Assembly: GCA_947254595.1 (NCBI GenBank)
Contig: CAMYED010000039.1
Span: 1 to 10,862, forward strand
Length of the DNA: 10,862 nt
Reading direction: 5' to 3'
Origin: an uncultured Gardnerella sp.
GTDB taxonomy: Bacteria > Actinomycetota > Actinomycetes > Actinomycetales > Bifidobacteriaceae
In this document: piece by piece, positions 1 to 7,154 of the stretch
Position numbering within the stretch: position 1 is the stretch's first letter
Layout: each line of letters starts with the position of its first letter
The notes under the pieces: model-generated
Told to the model about the DNA's origin: nothing
Databases searched by the model: none
Seen by the model: only the letters and a program-made list of their open reading frames with translations
Made by a program: the position numbers and the translations under genes

Positions 1-1
1 T

Positions 2-1747
2 ATTGTTCCTCGCGTTCACGGTTCTGCACTTTTCCAGCGTGGTGAAACTCAGATTTTGGGCGTAACTACTTTGAATATGCTTAAGATGGAACAGCAGGTT
101 GATGCGCTTTCTGGTCCACAAACTAAGCGCTATATGCACAATTATGAAATGCCTCCTTACTCCACTGGTGAAACTGGCCGCGTTGGTTCTCCAAAGCGTC
201 GTGAAATTGGCCATGGTGCTTTGGCGGAGAAGGCGTTGGTTCCTGTTTTGCCAGGCCGCGAAGAGTTCCCGTACGCTATTCGTCAGGTGTCTGAGGCTAT
301 TGGCTCTAACGGTTCTACTTCTATGGGTTCCGTTTGCGCTTCTACGCTTTCTTTGCTTGCAGCAGGCGTGCCTTTGAAGGCTCCAGTTGCCGGCATTGCT
401 ATGGGCCTGGTTTCTGGAGATGTTGACGGAAAGCACATTTTTAAGACTTTAACCGATATTCTTGGCGCTGAAGACGCTTTCGGCGACATGGACTTTAAGG
501 TTGCTGGTACTTCTGAGTTTATTACTGCTTTGCAGCTTGATACTAAGCTTGATGGTATTCCGGCTGATATTTTGGCTGCCGCTTTGCAGCAAGCTCATGA
601 GGCTCGTGCAACTATTCTCGAAGTGATTAACGAGTGCATTGACTGCCCGGCAGAGATGAGCCCGTTTGCTCCACGCATTATTACCACTACGATTCCTGTA
701 GATAAGATTGGCGAAGTTATTGGCCCGAAGGGCAAGATGATTAACCAGATTCAGGAAGAAACTGGTGCTGAGATTGCTATTGAGGATGACGGTACTGTTT
801 ATATTGCTTCCGAAGGCGGCGAAGCTGCTCAGAAGGCGAAGGAAATTATTGATTCTATTGCAAATCCTCGCGTGCCGAAGGCTGGTGAAACTTTTACCGG
901 CAAGGTTGTTAAGACCACTAGCTTTGGTGCTTTCGTAAACTTGACTCCTGGAACTGACGGTTTGCTTCACATCTCTCAGATTCGCAATTTGGCTAATGGT
1001 GAGCGAATTGACACTGTTGAGGATGTGCTTAAGGAAGGCGATAGCGTTGAGGTTATTGTTCAGAGCGTAGACGAGCGCGGCAAAATCTCATTAGCTATTC
1101 CAGGTTTTGAAGATCAGGAATCTTCGGCTCCAGCTGCTCGCGAAAACCGTGGACGTGGCGCGCGCGACGATAGGGATGGCCGCGGGGATTACCGCGGTCG
1201 TGGTCGCCGCGATGACCGCGACGGTCGTGCAGACCGTTCTGAGCGTTCTGAGCGTTCTGAGCGCGATGACCGCCCGCGTCGCCGTATTCGCGATGACCAT
1301 GACGATAGGGACGACCGCGATGAGCGCGGCGGACGTTATGCGGATCGCGCAGACCGTTCTGACCGCGGTGCGCGCGACGACAGGGACGGCCGCGATTCCC
1401 GCGACAGCCGTTACGATGACCGCGCTTCTCGCCGCGATAGCCGCGACGCTCGCGATGACCGCTACGTTGACAACGATTTTGATGAGCGTCCTCGCCGCGC
1501 TTCCCGCCGCGATGACCGCTACGATGATCGTGATGCGCGCGATTCTAGGGACAGCCATGACGACCGCGATGACCGTTCTGACCGCAATAATCGTCGCGGT
1601 TCAGAAGCTCGCCGCGTATCTGATCGCAATCCTCGCTACGCTGCGGACGACGACCATTATGACGAATATCGTTCGGCGCGCGAAGAGCGCACTGAGCGTC
1701 CTCGTCGCCGCGTTCGCCGCGATTTTGATCCGTTCGAGGAAGATTAA
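2..1747 (+). CDS. pnp: Polyribonucleotide nucleotidyltransferase (PNPase), 3' part, with Arg/Asp-rich tail
   Basis: PNPase degrades RNA 3' to 5' by phosphorolysis and can add tails in reverse; it works as a cytosolic trimer. The gene enters from the left in frame 2, so the first RNase PH domain and the real start are missing. The visible part opens in the second RNase PH domain (HGSALFQRGETQ), with the phosphate-binding SNGSTSM motif near 305-325 and the catalytic GDMDFK cluster at 482-499. A KH domain with its GPKGK loop lies at about 680-865 and an S1 domain at about 880-1105. Beyond the usual end of the family there are about 210 residues made almost entirely of Arg, Asp, Ser and Gly (RDDRDGR-type repeats), closing with the acidic DFDPFEED. 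The tail looks disordered; an RNA or partner-binding role is inference. The enzyme identity is certain. Confidence 0.97.
   Translation: MVPRVHGSALFQRGETQILGVTTLNMLKMEQQVDALSGPQTKRYMHNYEMPPYSTGETGRVGSPKRREIGHGALAEKALVPVLPGREEFPYAIRQVSEAIGSNGSTSMGSVCASTLSLLAAGVPLKAPVAGIAMGLVSGDVDGKHIFKTLTDILGAEDAFGDMDFKVAGTSEFITALQLDTKLDGIPADILAAALQQAHEARATILEVINECIDCPAEMSPFAPRIITTTIPVDKIGEVIGPKGKMINQIQEETGAEIAIEDDGTVYIASEGGEAAQKAKEIIDSIANPRVPKAGETFTGKVVKTTSFGAFVNLTPGTDGLLHISQIRNLANGERIDTVEDVLKEGDSVEVIVQSVDERGKISLAIPGFEDQESSAPAARENRGRGARDDRDGRGDYRGRGRRDDRDGRADRSERSERSERDDRPRRRIRDDHDDRDDRDERGGRYADRADRSDRGARDDRDGRDSRDSRYDDRASRRDSRDARDDRYVDNDFDERPRRASRRDDRYDDRDARDSRDSHDDRDDRSDRNNRRGSEARRVSDRNPRYAADDDHYDEYRSAREERTERPRRRVRRDFDPFEED
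1235..1261 (+). repeat. Three tandem 9-bp units in the pnp tail
   Basis: The unit CGTTCTGAG occurs three times in a row and encodes SER-SER-SER. It sits in a longer low-complexity stretch in which a 24-bp segment (1161-1184) recurs at 1371-1394 with two differences, encoding ARDDRDGR both times. This suggests the tail grew by in-frame duplication. Confidence 0.85.
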
Positions 1748-1763
1748 TCGCATAATTATCGGG

Positions 1764-1808
1764 AAAGTAAATACTGAGCGATATATGTAAAGTAAATACT
1801 GAACGATA
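1764..1808 (+). repeat. 20-bp direct repeat with 25-bp period after pnp
   Basis: The segment at 1764-1783, core AAAGTAAATACTGAGCGATA, recurs at 1789-1808 with a single G/A difference. It starts 17 bases after the pnp stop codon and is transcribed as 3' untranslated sequence ahead of the terminator. Confidence 0.8.
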
Positions 1809-1810
1809 AT

Positions 1811-1840
1811 AAATACGATAAATAAATACGATAAATAAAT
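1811..1840 (+). repeat. 13-bp tandem repeat after pnp
   Basis: The unit AAATACGATAAAT is present twice in full (1811-1823 and 1824-1836), followed by four bases of a third copy. It fills the space between the preceding direct repeat and the terminator stem. Confidence 0.8.
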
Positions 1841-1847
1841 TAATAAC

Positions 1848-1895
1848 TTACGAAATGCCTTCAAACGCTTTTGCAATTGGAGGCATTTTTCGTAA
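1848..1895 (+). terminator. Intrinsic terminator of pnp, possibly bidirectional
   Basis: TTACGAAATGCCT (1848-1860) pairs with AGGCATTTTTCGTAA (1881-1895), with two extra T bases on the right arm. The stem can be extended inward by a T-G and a C-G pair. The core TGCCTTC/GGAGGCA stem is followed directly by five T bases. Because the outer arms are AT-rich on both sides, it could also stop transcription from the right. Confidence 0.75.
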
Positions 1896-2050
1896 ATAAT
1901 GTGCTTGTAGTGTGCTGATACTGCGCTAGTGATCTGTTAGTAATTCGTAAACAATGCGCTAATAATGCACTTAGTAAATCTTTATGTAATCTATGTAATC
2001 TTTGCAATAAAATAAAATAATATAAAACTTAAATAAAATAATATATTGCT

Positions 2051-2079
2051 ACTGCGTAAAGTCTCGACTGCGTAAAGTC
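2051..2079 (+). promoter_or_regulatory. Paired 13-bp repeats upstream of the aldo/keto reductase, possible operator
   Basis: ACTGCGTAAAGTC occurs at 2051-2063 and again at 2067-2079, a 16-bp period. The second copy with its preceding G forms a short dyad (GACT-gcgtaa-AGTC). The pair ends 53 bases before the reductase start, where a regulator-binding site could sit. That role is inference; only the repeat is seen. Confidence 0.4.
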
Positions 2080-2132
2080 GCGTAACGCAATAAAACGAAT
2101 TAAACAACAAAACTTACAAAATAGGGGGCAAA

Positions 2133-2996
2133 ATGGTTATGAATCGCAAACTGGGCTCGTTTGACACAACGGCTATTGGCTTTGGCGAAATGCCACTTAC
2201 AATCGAAAACAATCTCGGACACGATACCGGTATTGAAACAATTCACGCAGCCCTTGACGCAGGCTGCACGCATATTGATACCGCATGGGCGTACTACTGT
2301 TCTGGCGGCGAAGAACAAACCGGCGAAAAGCTTGTTCGCGAGGCCTTAAACACTTGGAAAGGCGATAAATCCTCTATTTTGGTTGCTACAAAAGTTGGTC
2401 ATTTTCGTAACTTTACCGACGGCCGACCAACATGGGGTAAGGACGGTAAGCCAGAGCATTTAATTCGTCACGCAAAAGAGTCCGCAATGGCTTTAGGCGT
2501 TGACACTATTGACTTACTTTACTTCCACAGGCCAGATCCAGAAGTGCCATACAACGAATCTATTGAAGCAATGCAGCAGCTACTAGACGAAGGAGTGGCA
2601 CGCGAAATAGGAATATCCAATGCTTCTGTAGAACAGATTGATATTGCGCGCAACATTTTAGGAGAAAAACTCGTAGCCGTACAAAACCAGTATTCGCCAG
2701 TACATTTGGAAAACGAAGACACCTTGCAATATTGCGAAAAACTTGGAATTGCTTTCGTTTGCTGGAGCCCATTAGGAGGATTCCGTCACCCGTATGACGA
2801 TCAACTTTTTGACCCATTCCGCAAAGTAGCTGAGGCTCATGGAGTAAGCTACCAGCAGGTTGTTTTGGCTTGGGAGCTTGCAAAAGGTGAGCACGTATTT
2901 GTAATTCCAGGAGCACACAGGCCTGCTACTATTCTCGACAGCTTAAAAGCTTCAGATCTAAACTTAAGTAGCGAAGAATTAGATTATCTCGGATAA
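2133..2996 (+). CDS. Aldo/keto reductase family oxidoreductase
   Basis: This 287-residue cytosolic enzyme belongs to the NAD(P)H-dependent aldo/keto reductases, which interconvert carbonyls and alcohols on a TIM barrel. The family's catalytic tetrad is visible: Asp49 and Tyr54 in HIDTAWAY, Lys87 in VATKVG, and His132 in YFHRPD. Late-barrel motifs SNAS, QNQYSP and WSPLGG follow, with PGAH near the cofactor-binding end. AGGGGG at 2123-2128 lies 4 bases before the chosen ATG; a second in-frame ATG at 2139, two codons on, is also possible. The substrate cannot be told from sequence. It uses many A-ending codons, unlike pnp. pgeF follows after 66 bp with no terminator, so the two are probably one transcript. 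Confidence 0.92.
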   Translation: MVMNRKLGSFDTTAIGFGEMPLTIENNLGHDTGIETIHAALDAGCTHIDTAWAYYCSGGEEQTGEKLVREALNTWKGDKSSILVATKVGHFRNFTDGRPTWGKDGKPEHLIRHAKESAMALGVDTIDLLYFHRPDPEVPYNESIEAMQQLLDEGVAREIGISNASVEQIDIARNILGEKLVAVQNQYSPVHLENEDTLQYCEKLGIAFVCWSPLGGFRHPYDDQLFDPFRKVAEAHGVSYQQVVLAWELAKGEHVFVIPGAHRPATILDSLKASDLNLSSEELDYLG

Positions 2997-3008
2997 TAAA
3001 TATGTGCA

Positions 3009-3043
3009 AAAATCGCATATTTATGGCGAAAATCTCATATTTA
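3009..3043 (+). repeat. 15-bp direct repeat between the reductase and pgeF
   Basis: AAAATCGCATATTTA (3009-3023) recurs as AAAATCTCATATTTA at 3029-3043, one base different, with a 20-bp period. The first copy's CATATTTA also forms an 8-bp dyad with TAAATATG at 2997-3004, which overlaps bases just after the reductase stop. No run of T follows, so it is unlikely to be a terminator. Confidence 0.65.
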
Positions 3044-3062
3044 GTATGAAAGAAAGTAGTAT

Positions 3063-4028
3063 ATGCAGCAAACAAGCGTAACCGGCATGCCGCTACCTCA
3101 TGAAGATGAAAAAGGTACGCCAATTCCTGTAACAATTCCAGTAGCATTAGGCGTTCGAACTCACGTAGTATTCACCACTAGGCTAGGTGGAATTTCTGAA
3201 GGCGAATTCGCCTCGCTCAATTTAGGGGGGCGCGCAGAAGACAGTGCAGAGTCTGTAGCTAGCAACCGCGCAGCATTACAGCGAGCATTACAGGCAGACT
3301 TATCGCTAGTCGGTCAAGTTCACGGCAAAGAAGTATTCGATGCGGACGGCGTAGTTGACTCTTGGAATACGCCTTACGGTTTTGACGCAACCGGTTTTGC
3401 AGATTCACAATTTAGAATTGAAGCAGACGCACAAGTTTCTACAGCCTGCTCGCTCGCTTTAGGAATGTTCGCAGCAGACTGCTTGCCTGTTTTACTCGCA
3501 GACGATGAGGCTGGAGTGATTGCGGCCGCGCATTGCGGGCGAAAAGGATTGATGGCTGGCGTGCTCGACGCTGCAATCGAAGCAATGTGCGAAAAAGGAG
3601 CTGAACGTTCGCGAATAACCGCAGTTTTAGGACCATGCATTTGCGGAAATTGCTACGAAGTTGGCGAAAGTATTGCGCGCGATTTTGAAAAACGCTACCC
3701 ACAAACCGTAACAAAAACGCGTTTTGGTGGCTTAGGTATTGATATTTCGGAAGCCGCGCAAATTGACTTAGCATTAGCCGGCGTTGGCAGAGTAGTAGAC
3801 GCTTCGGCGCGAGTGACTGCAGCTACGCAATACTTAAGCGAAGATGAAGAATTGCGCACAATTTGCGAAGTAGACAGCGAAGGAGCATCCCTGCCGGAAC
3901 GTTTGCAAAATTTGCAAAACCCAATGTGTACCCTAGAAAATCCTTTGTGGTATTCGCACAGGCGCGCGCAACTTGCCGGAAAATCACATGAAGGCAGACT
4001 ACTGGCTTTAGTGATTCGAGATAAATAG
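3063..4028 (+). CDS. pgeF: Peptidoglycan editing factor / multicopper-fold purine nucleosidase-like protein (YfiH family)
   Basis: This 321-residue protein belongs to the YfiH/LACC1 (DUF152) family. Bacterial members are reported to keep wrong amino acids out of peptidoglycan stems, and relatives act on purine nucleosides. The three expected metal/active-site residues are present: His87 in QVHGKEV, Cys140 in AADCLP and His157 in AHCGRKG; the loop GPCICGNCYEVG also matches the family. FTTRLGGISEG near residues 37-47 marks the start of the conserved fold. The first 30 residues are a loosely conserved extension. A weak purine-rich site (GAAAGAAAG, near 3048) precedes the ATG. The position after an oxidoreductase suggests co-transcription, not a shared pathway. 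Which family reaction applies here is unsure. Confidence 0.92.
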   Translation: MQQTSVTGMPLPHEDEKGTPIPVTIPVALGVRTHVVFTTRLGGISEGEFASLNLGGRAEDSAESVASNRAALQRALQADLSLVGQVHGKEVFDADGVVDSWNTPYGFDATGFADSQFRIEADAQVSTACSLALGMFAADCLPVLLADDEAGVIAAAHCGRKGLMAGVLDAAIEAMCEKGAERSRITAVLGPCICGNCYEVGESIARDFEKRYPQTVTKTRFGGLGIDISEAAQIDLALAGVGRVVDASARVTAATQYLSEDEELRTICEVDSEGASLPERLQNLQNPMCTLENPLWYSHRRAQLAGKSHEGRLLALVIRDK

Positions 4029-4030
4029 TA

Positions 4031-4071
4031 AATAAGTAATAAGTAATAAGTAATAAATAATAAATAATAAG
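4031..4071 (+). repeat. Heptamer tandem repeat just after the pgeF stop
   Basis: AATAAGT is repeated three times (4031-4051), then AATAAAT twice (4052-4065) and AATAAG once. Each unit contains TAA, and because 7 is not a multiple of 3 the array places stop codons in every forward frame right after the gene. Confidence 0.85.
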
Positions 4072-4112
4072 CAGATAAACAGATTAGTAAACTGTAAAAT
4101 GTAAAGCCTTCA

Positions 4113-4139
4113 AAAACGCTCGCCACGCCCGAGTGTTTT
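4113..4139 (+). terminator. Intrinsic terminator after pgeF, probably bidirectional
   Basis: AAAACGCTCG (4113-4122) pairs with CGAGTGTTTT (4130-4139) as a 10-bp stem with one G-U pair and a 7-base loop. The right arm ends in four T bases. On the minus strand the same stem ends in five T bases, so it could work in both directions. Confidence 0.75.
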
Positions 4140-4228
4140 GCGCGTGTAAGTGATAGCGTTGATGCTGATGTTGTATGGTTGCGTGCACACAGACGGTGCA
4201 GCTGTGTGGGGCTTGTGAAAGGAATATT

Positions 4229-5647
4229 ATGGCAGCCGATTTATTCCCAACCGCGTTGCGAGGGTACGATAAAGACAAAGTAAACGAAGCTTTTGCCAAC
4301 TATGAGCGCACAATCTCGCGCCTACGCGAACAAGTGCGTTCTAGCGACGAATCAATTCTGCAATTGCAAGCTCAATTGCAAGAAGAAAAAAATAACGTAA
4401 AACGCGCAAAAAGCGGAAATACTTTCGCATCTTTGGGAGCAAACGCGCAACAATTACTCGCATCCGCAGAACAAACTAGCGCACAACTGCTCGAACGCGC
4501 AAAACAAGACGCTGCATCAATCAAAAAAAATGCTCAAGCGCAAGCTGGAACCTTACTCAATAACGCAAAACTCGACGCATCTCACCTAATGCAGGAAGCA
4601 AAAACCAAAGCAGACACAATGCTTTCAAATGCTACGCAAAAATCTACGCAAATGATGCAAGCAGCTCAGGAAGATTCTGCACGTTTGCGCGACACTACAG
4701 CAAAAGACGTGCAAGCGCAAAAGGATGCAGCACAGTTAGCGTTACAAAACGCTCACGAAGAACACACCAAGCGCATGGCCTCAGAGAGAGCGCAGCAGGA
4801 AAGCAGCATATCGCAACTTAAGTCGGAAGCAGCTCAAAAGATTGCAGAACAGCGAGCGGCGGCAAATGAAGAAATTGCGCGAGCTAAAGCGGAAACAAAC
4901 GATCAGATTGAGTCCGCATTAGCCGAAGCGAATAAAAAGCTGGCAGATATGCGCGAGCACGCTTCGAAAATGATGGCTGACGCGCAGCGAAAAGCAGGCG
5001 AAATTACGGATGCGGCAGCCGCAAAAGCGCAGGAAATAGCCGATGACGCTCAAGTTGAGCGCACGCGCACCCTAAGCCAAGTTAGCGCAGAAGTTGAGCA
5101 GATTCGTGCAGATATTGCAGCTCAGCAGGAAGAAGCAACGAAAAAAGTCAACGCGCTACTTTCCGGACTTAAAGAAAAAGAAGCTGCGGCGCAGGAAGAA
5201 GCAGACGCGCTGGTTGCACGTGCTAAAGCAGTACATCAAGAAGCTGACGATTACGCAGCTCAAACGCATCAGGCTGCAGACAACCAGGCTGCAGACATTG
5301 TTCGAAAAGCAATGCAGGAAGCAACCACACAAGTTGAGGAGCGTAGAGCAGCAGCTCAGCAGGAATTGGACGGTATGAGCACTCGCTTAAACCAGTTGCA
5401 ACACCGCGAGGCAACAATCACGCAGCGCGTTACGGAATTGCGCTCGCTGTTTGCTAACGCGTTCTCCGGATTTGATTTTGGAGATTCGGGGCAGGCTCAG
5501 CCGGTTTCGACAGCTTCCGACGATGTTGACGATTCGGGAGATGTAGATGATTCTGCCGATTCTTCGGATACTAAAGCTTCCGTTGACGCAAAGCAGGCGC
5601 AGCGAGACGTTCAGGCTGCACTTGCAGAATCTGAAGAAGCTAAATAA
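4229..5647 (+). CDS. DivIVA-like coiled-coil protein, candidate polar or septal scaffold
   Basis: The first 35 residues match the DivIVA membrane-binding domain: ALRGYDKDKVNEAF corresponds to the RGYDxDxVNEF signature. The Phe of that motif is Leu10 here. From about residue 30 to 400 the chain is Ala/Gln/Glu/Lys-rich coiled coil. Between residues 76 and 154 paired hydrophobic residues recur exactly every 11 positions (76/77, 87/88, up to 153/154), with Ala four residues later, a hendecad pattern as described for the Streptomyces scaffold Scy. A short motif LRSLFANAFSGFDFG (near 404-420) precedes an acidic Asp/Ser tail. There is no signal peptide or membrane segment. Start ATG 4229 is chosen for GAAAGGA at 4217-4223; the ATG 54 bases upstream has no such site and would put residues ahead of the DivIVA signature. 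It stands alone between a terminator and pepC. A role in polar growth or division is inference. Confidence 0.8.
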   Translation: MAADLFPTALRGYDKDKVNEAFANYERTISRLREQVRSSDESILQLQAQLQEEKNNVKRAKSGNTFASLGANAQQLLASAEQTSAQLLERAKQDAASIKKNAQAQAGTLLNNAKLDASHLMQEAKTKADTMLSNATQKSTQMMQAAQEDSARLRDTTAKDVQAQKDAAQLALQNAHEEHTKRMASERAQQESSISQLKSEAAQKIAEQRAAANEEIARAKAETNDQIESALAEANKKLADMREHASKMMADAQRKAGEITDAAAAKAQEIADDAQVERTRTLSQVSAEVEQIRADIAAQQEEATKKVNALLSGLKEKEAAAQEEADALVARAKAVHQEADDYAAQTHQAADNQAADIVRKAMQEATTQVEERRAAAQQELDGMSTRLNQLQHREATITQRVTELRSLFANAFSGFDFGDSGQAQPVSTASDDVDDSGDVDDSADSSDTKASVDAKQAQRDVQAALAESEEAK

Positions 5648-5732
5648 TCTGAAGAAAATTAGTAAAATAATTTTTCGAAATAAGTTTGGTAAATAAATTT
5701 TAATTAAATAATTAATAGGAAAGGTAAGAATA

Positions 5733-7067
5733 GTGACTGAAATCACCGCTCTAACTGATGAAGCATTGCAGGGTTTGCGTGAGGACTTTAACGCGAATCC
5801 ATTAAACCGTTTGGCTATGAATGGTGTGACTGCTGCTGGTATTGATAAGGTTGCGCGCAATTATGATCGTGCGCGCTTGCTGCAGCGTCGTTTTTCTACT
5901 GTTGTTGATAACGGTGATGCTACGCATCAGGATCGTTCTGGACGCTGCTGGCTGTTTAGCTCGTTGAACGTGGCTCGTTTTATTGCTAAAAAGTCGCTTG
6001 GTTTGAAGGAATTTGAGTTTTCTCAGAACTACGCAATGTACTACGACAAGCTTGAGCGAATTAACTACTTCTTGAAGGATGTTGCGGCTTTGGTTCGCGC
6101 GGGCGAGCCTTCAGATTCTCGTTTGATTCAGCATTTGTTGCACGACGTTATGGGCGATGGCGGTCAGTGGACCATGGCTATGAACGTTTACAAGAAGTAT
6201 GGTGCTGTTCCTAAAGATTTGTTCCCGGAAACTGCTTCTTCTAAGAATACGGGCGCTATGAATACGCAGTTGCGTGCGCTTTTGCATACTGCTGTAGCTC
6301 ACATGTATGCGAATGCTACTGAAATTGATGAGATTGTTGCAGATACTACGGCTGCCGGTCACAGGATTTTGACGATTCACTTGGGTGAGCCGCCTAAGAG
6401 CTTTGATTGGGAGTGGACTGATAGCGACGGTAAGTTCCATCGAGATGGTGAGATTACGCCGGTTGAGTTCTGGAAGAAGTATGTGAACGCTGGCCTTGAG
6501 AATTATGTGTGCTTGGTTGATGATCCTCGTGCCGAGCATCCGAAGGGCAAGAAGATTGCTATTGAGCATTTGGGTAATGTTGCCGGCGGAGACGCAACCG
6601 AGTATTTGAACGTGCCAAACCAGTTTATGAAGGATTGTGTGCGTAAGATTTTGGTTGAGAAGGGCATTCCAGTTTGGTTTGGTGCCGATTGCCATCCTAT
6701 GATGGATCGCGAAAATGGCGCTTGGGCTACGGATTTGTTCGAGTATGGCCGAGTTTATGGCGTTGATTTTGATTTGGATAAGGAAGCGCGTGTGCGTTTT
6801 GCTGATTCTGCGATGAATCATGCTATGGCTTTTGCTGGTGTGGATGTTGCTGATGATGGCACGACTACTCGTCGTTGGCGCGTTGAGAACTCTTGGGGCA
6901 CTGACATTGCGGATAAGGGTTACTTTACGATGAGTGACGATTGGTTTACTGAGTACGTGTATGAGGTTGCGGTTCCGAAGAATATGCTTCCGGAGGAATA
7001 TCGCAAAGCGCTAGAAGAACCAGCAATCGTATTACCAGCATGGGACCCAATGGGCGCTTTGGCCTAG
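5733..7067 (+). CDS. pepC: Aminopeptidase C (bleomycin hydrolase family, peptidase C1B)
   Basis: PepC is a cytosolic, papain-like cysteine aminopeptidase that trims N-terminal residues from peptides; relatives form hexamers. The 444-residue length fits the family. The oxyanion Gln66 and catalytic Cys72 lie in HQDRSGRCWLF, the His363 in SAMNHAMAF and the Asn386 in WRVENSWG, so the triad is intact. The start is GTG at 5733, preceded by AGGAAAGG (5717-5724) with an 8-base gap. T-ending codons dominate the gene until about 7005, where the last 20 codons shift to A-ending ones (CTA, GTA, TTA, GCA, CCA). The stop codon and last codons lie inside a long hairpin, so its 3' end is strongly structured in RNA. 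Confidence 0.95.
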   Translation: MTEITALTDEALQGLREDFNANPLNRLAMNGVTAAGIDKVARNYDRARLLQRRFSTVVDNGDATHQDRSGRCWLFSSLNVARFIAKKSLGLKEFEFSQNYAMYYDKLERINYFLKDVAALVRAGEPSDSRLIQHLLHDVMGDGGQWTMAMNVYKKYGAVPKDLFPETASSKNTGAMNTQLRALLHTAVAHMYANATEIDEIVADTTAAGHRILTIHLGEPPKSFDWEWTDSDGKFHRDGEITPVEFWKKYVNAGLENYVCLVDDPRAEHPKGKKIAIEHLGNVAGGDATEYLNVPNQFMKDCVRKILVEKGIPVWFGADCHPMMDRENGAWATDLFEYGRVYGVDFDLDKEARVRFADSAMNHAMAFAGVDVADDGTTTRRWRVENSWGTDIADKGYFTMSDDWFTEYVYEVAVPKNMLPEEYRKALEEPAIVLPAWDPMGALA

Positions 7068-7105
7068 CTTAAGCGCATTGGGCGCTTAAGCTACTCCAAA
7101 GCGCC
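7053..7105 (+). repeat. 53-nt hairpin overlapping the pepC stop codon
   Basis: An outer 10-bp stem, GGCGCTTTGG (7053-7062) with CCAAAGCGCC (7096-7105), and an inner perfect 12-bp stem, TAGCTTAAGCGC (7065-7076) with GCGCTTAAGCTA (7082-7093), are separated by a 2x2 mismatch. The loop is ATTGG. The inner stem begins at the pepC stop codon. No T run follows, so a simple terminator is not shown; it may protect the 3' end of the mRNA. Confidence 0.85.
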
Positions 7106-7154
7106 GCGCTCACTATTGCGAAAAGCACAGTGTGCTTTTCGCGTGAGCGCGGCG
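7102..7154 (+). repeat. Second long hairpin, 23 bp, after pepC
   Basis: CGCCGCGCTCAC (7102-7113) pairs with GTGAGCGCGGCG (7143-7154), and the inner GCGAAAAGCAC (7118-7128) with GTGCTTTTCGC (7132-7142), closed by a 3-base loop. The only interruption is a 4-base bulge TATT on the left. Its first four bases are also the end of the previous hairpin, so the two compete. Confidence 0.85.

Larger units (their letters stand above)
1748..2132. other. Gene-free spacer between pnp and the aldo/keto reductase gene
   Basis: This AT-rich spacer of 385 bases holds, in order, a 25-bp-period direct repeat, a 13-bp tandem repeat, an intrinsic terminator and then about 150 bases of stop-rich AT sequence with no recognisable ORF. 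A pair of 13-bp repeats lies just before the next gene. No convincing -35/-10 pair was found: a TTGCAA at 2002-2007 is followed too closely by TATAAA at 2021-2026. Confidence 0.7.

Noticed and set aside
449..970. Minus-strand ORF of 173 codons opposite pnp
   Set aside because: It overlaps the conserved RNase PH, KH and S1 coding sequence and shows no family motif, so it is a shadow frame.
1091..1558. Long minus-strand ORF of Ala/Ile/Val-rich sequence opposite the pnp tail
   Set aside because: It mirrors the RD-rich repeats read backward. It has no ribosome site, and the plus strand is clearly coding through the PNPase frame.
4031..4071. Possible CRISPR or iteron array from the regular repeats
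   Set aside because: The units are 7 bp with no spacers, and no cas, rep or dnaA-box context is present.
4175..4228. Earlier in-frame ATG for the DivIVA-like protein
   Set aside because: It would add 18 residues before the DivIVA signature and has no ribosome site, while ATG 4229 has GAAAGGA at a good distance.
5655..5674. Possible terminator after the DivIVA-like gene (AAAATTA/TAATTTT)
   Set aside because: The stem is made only of A-T pairs in AT-rich DNA and would be very weak, so it was not listed as a feature.
6111..6821. Minus-strand ORF of 236 codons opposite pepC
   Set aside because: It lies entirely across the PepC catalytic region and has no start signal or domain.
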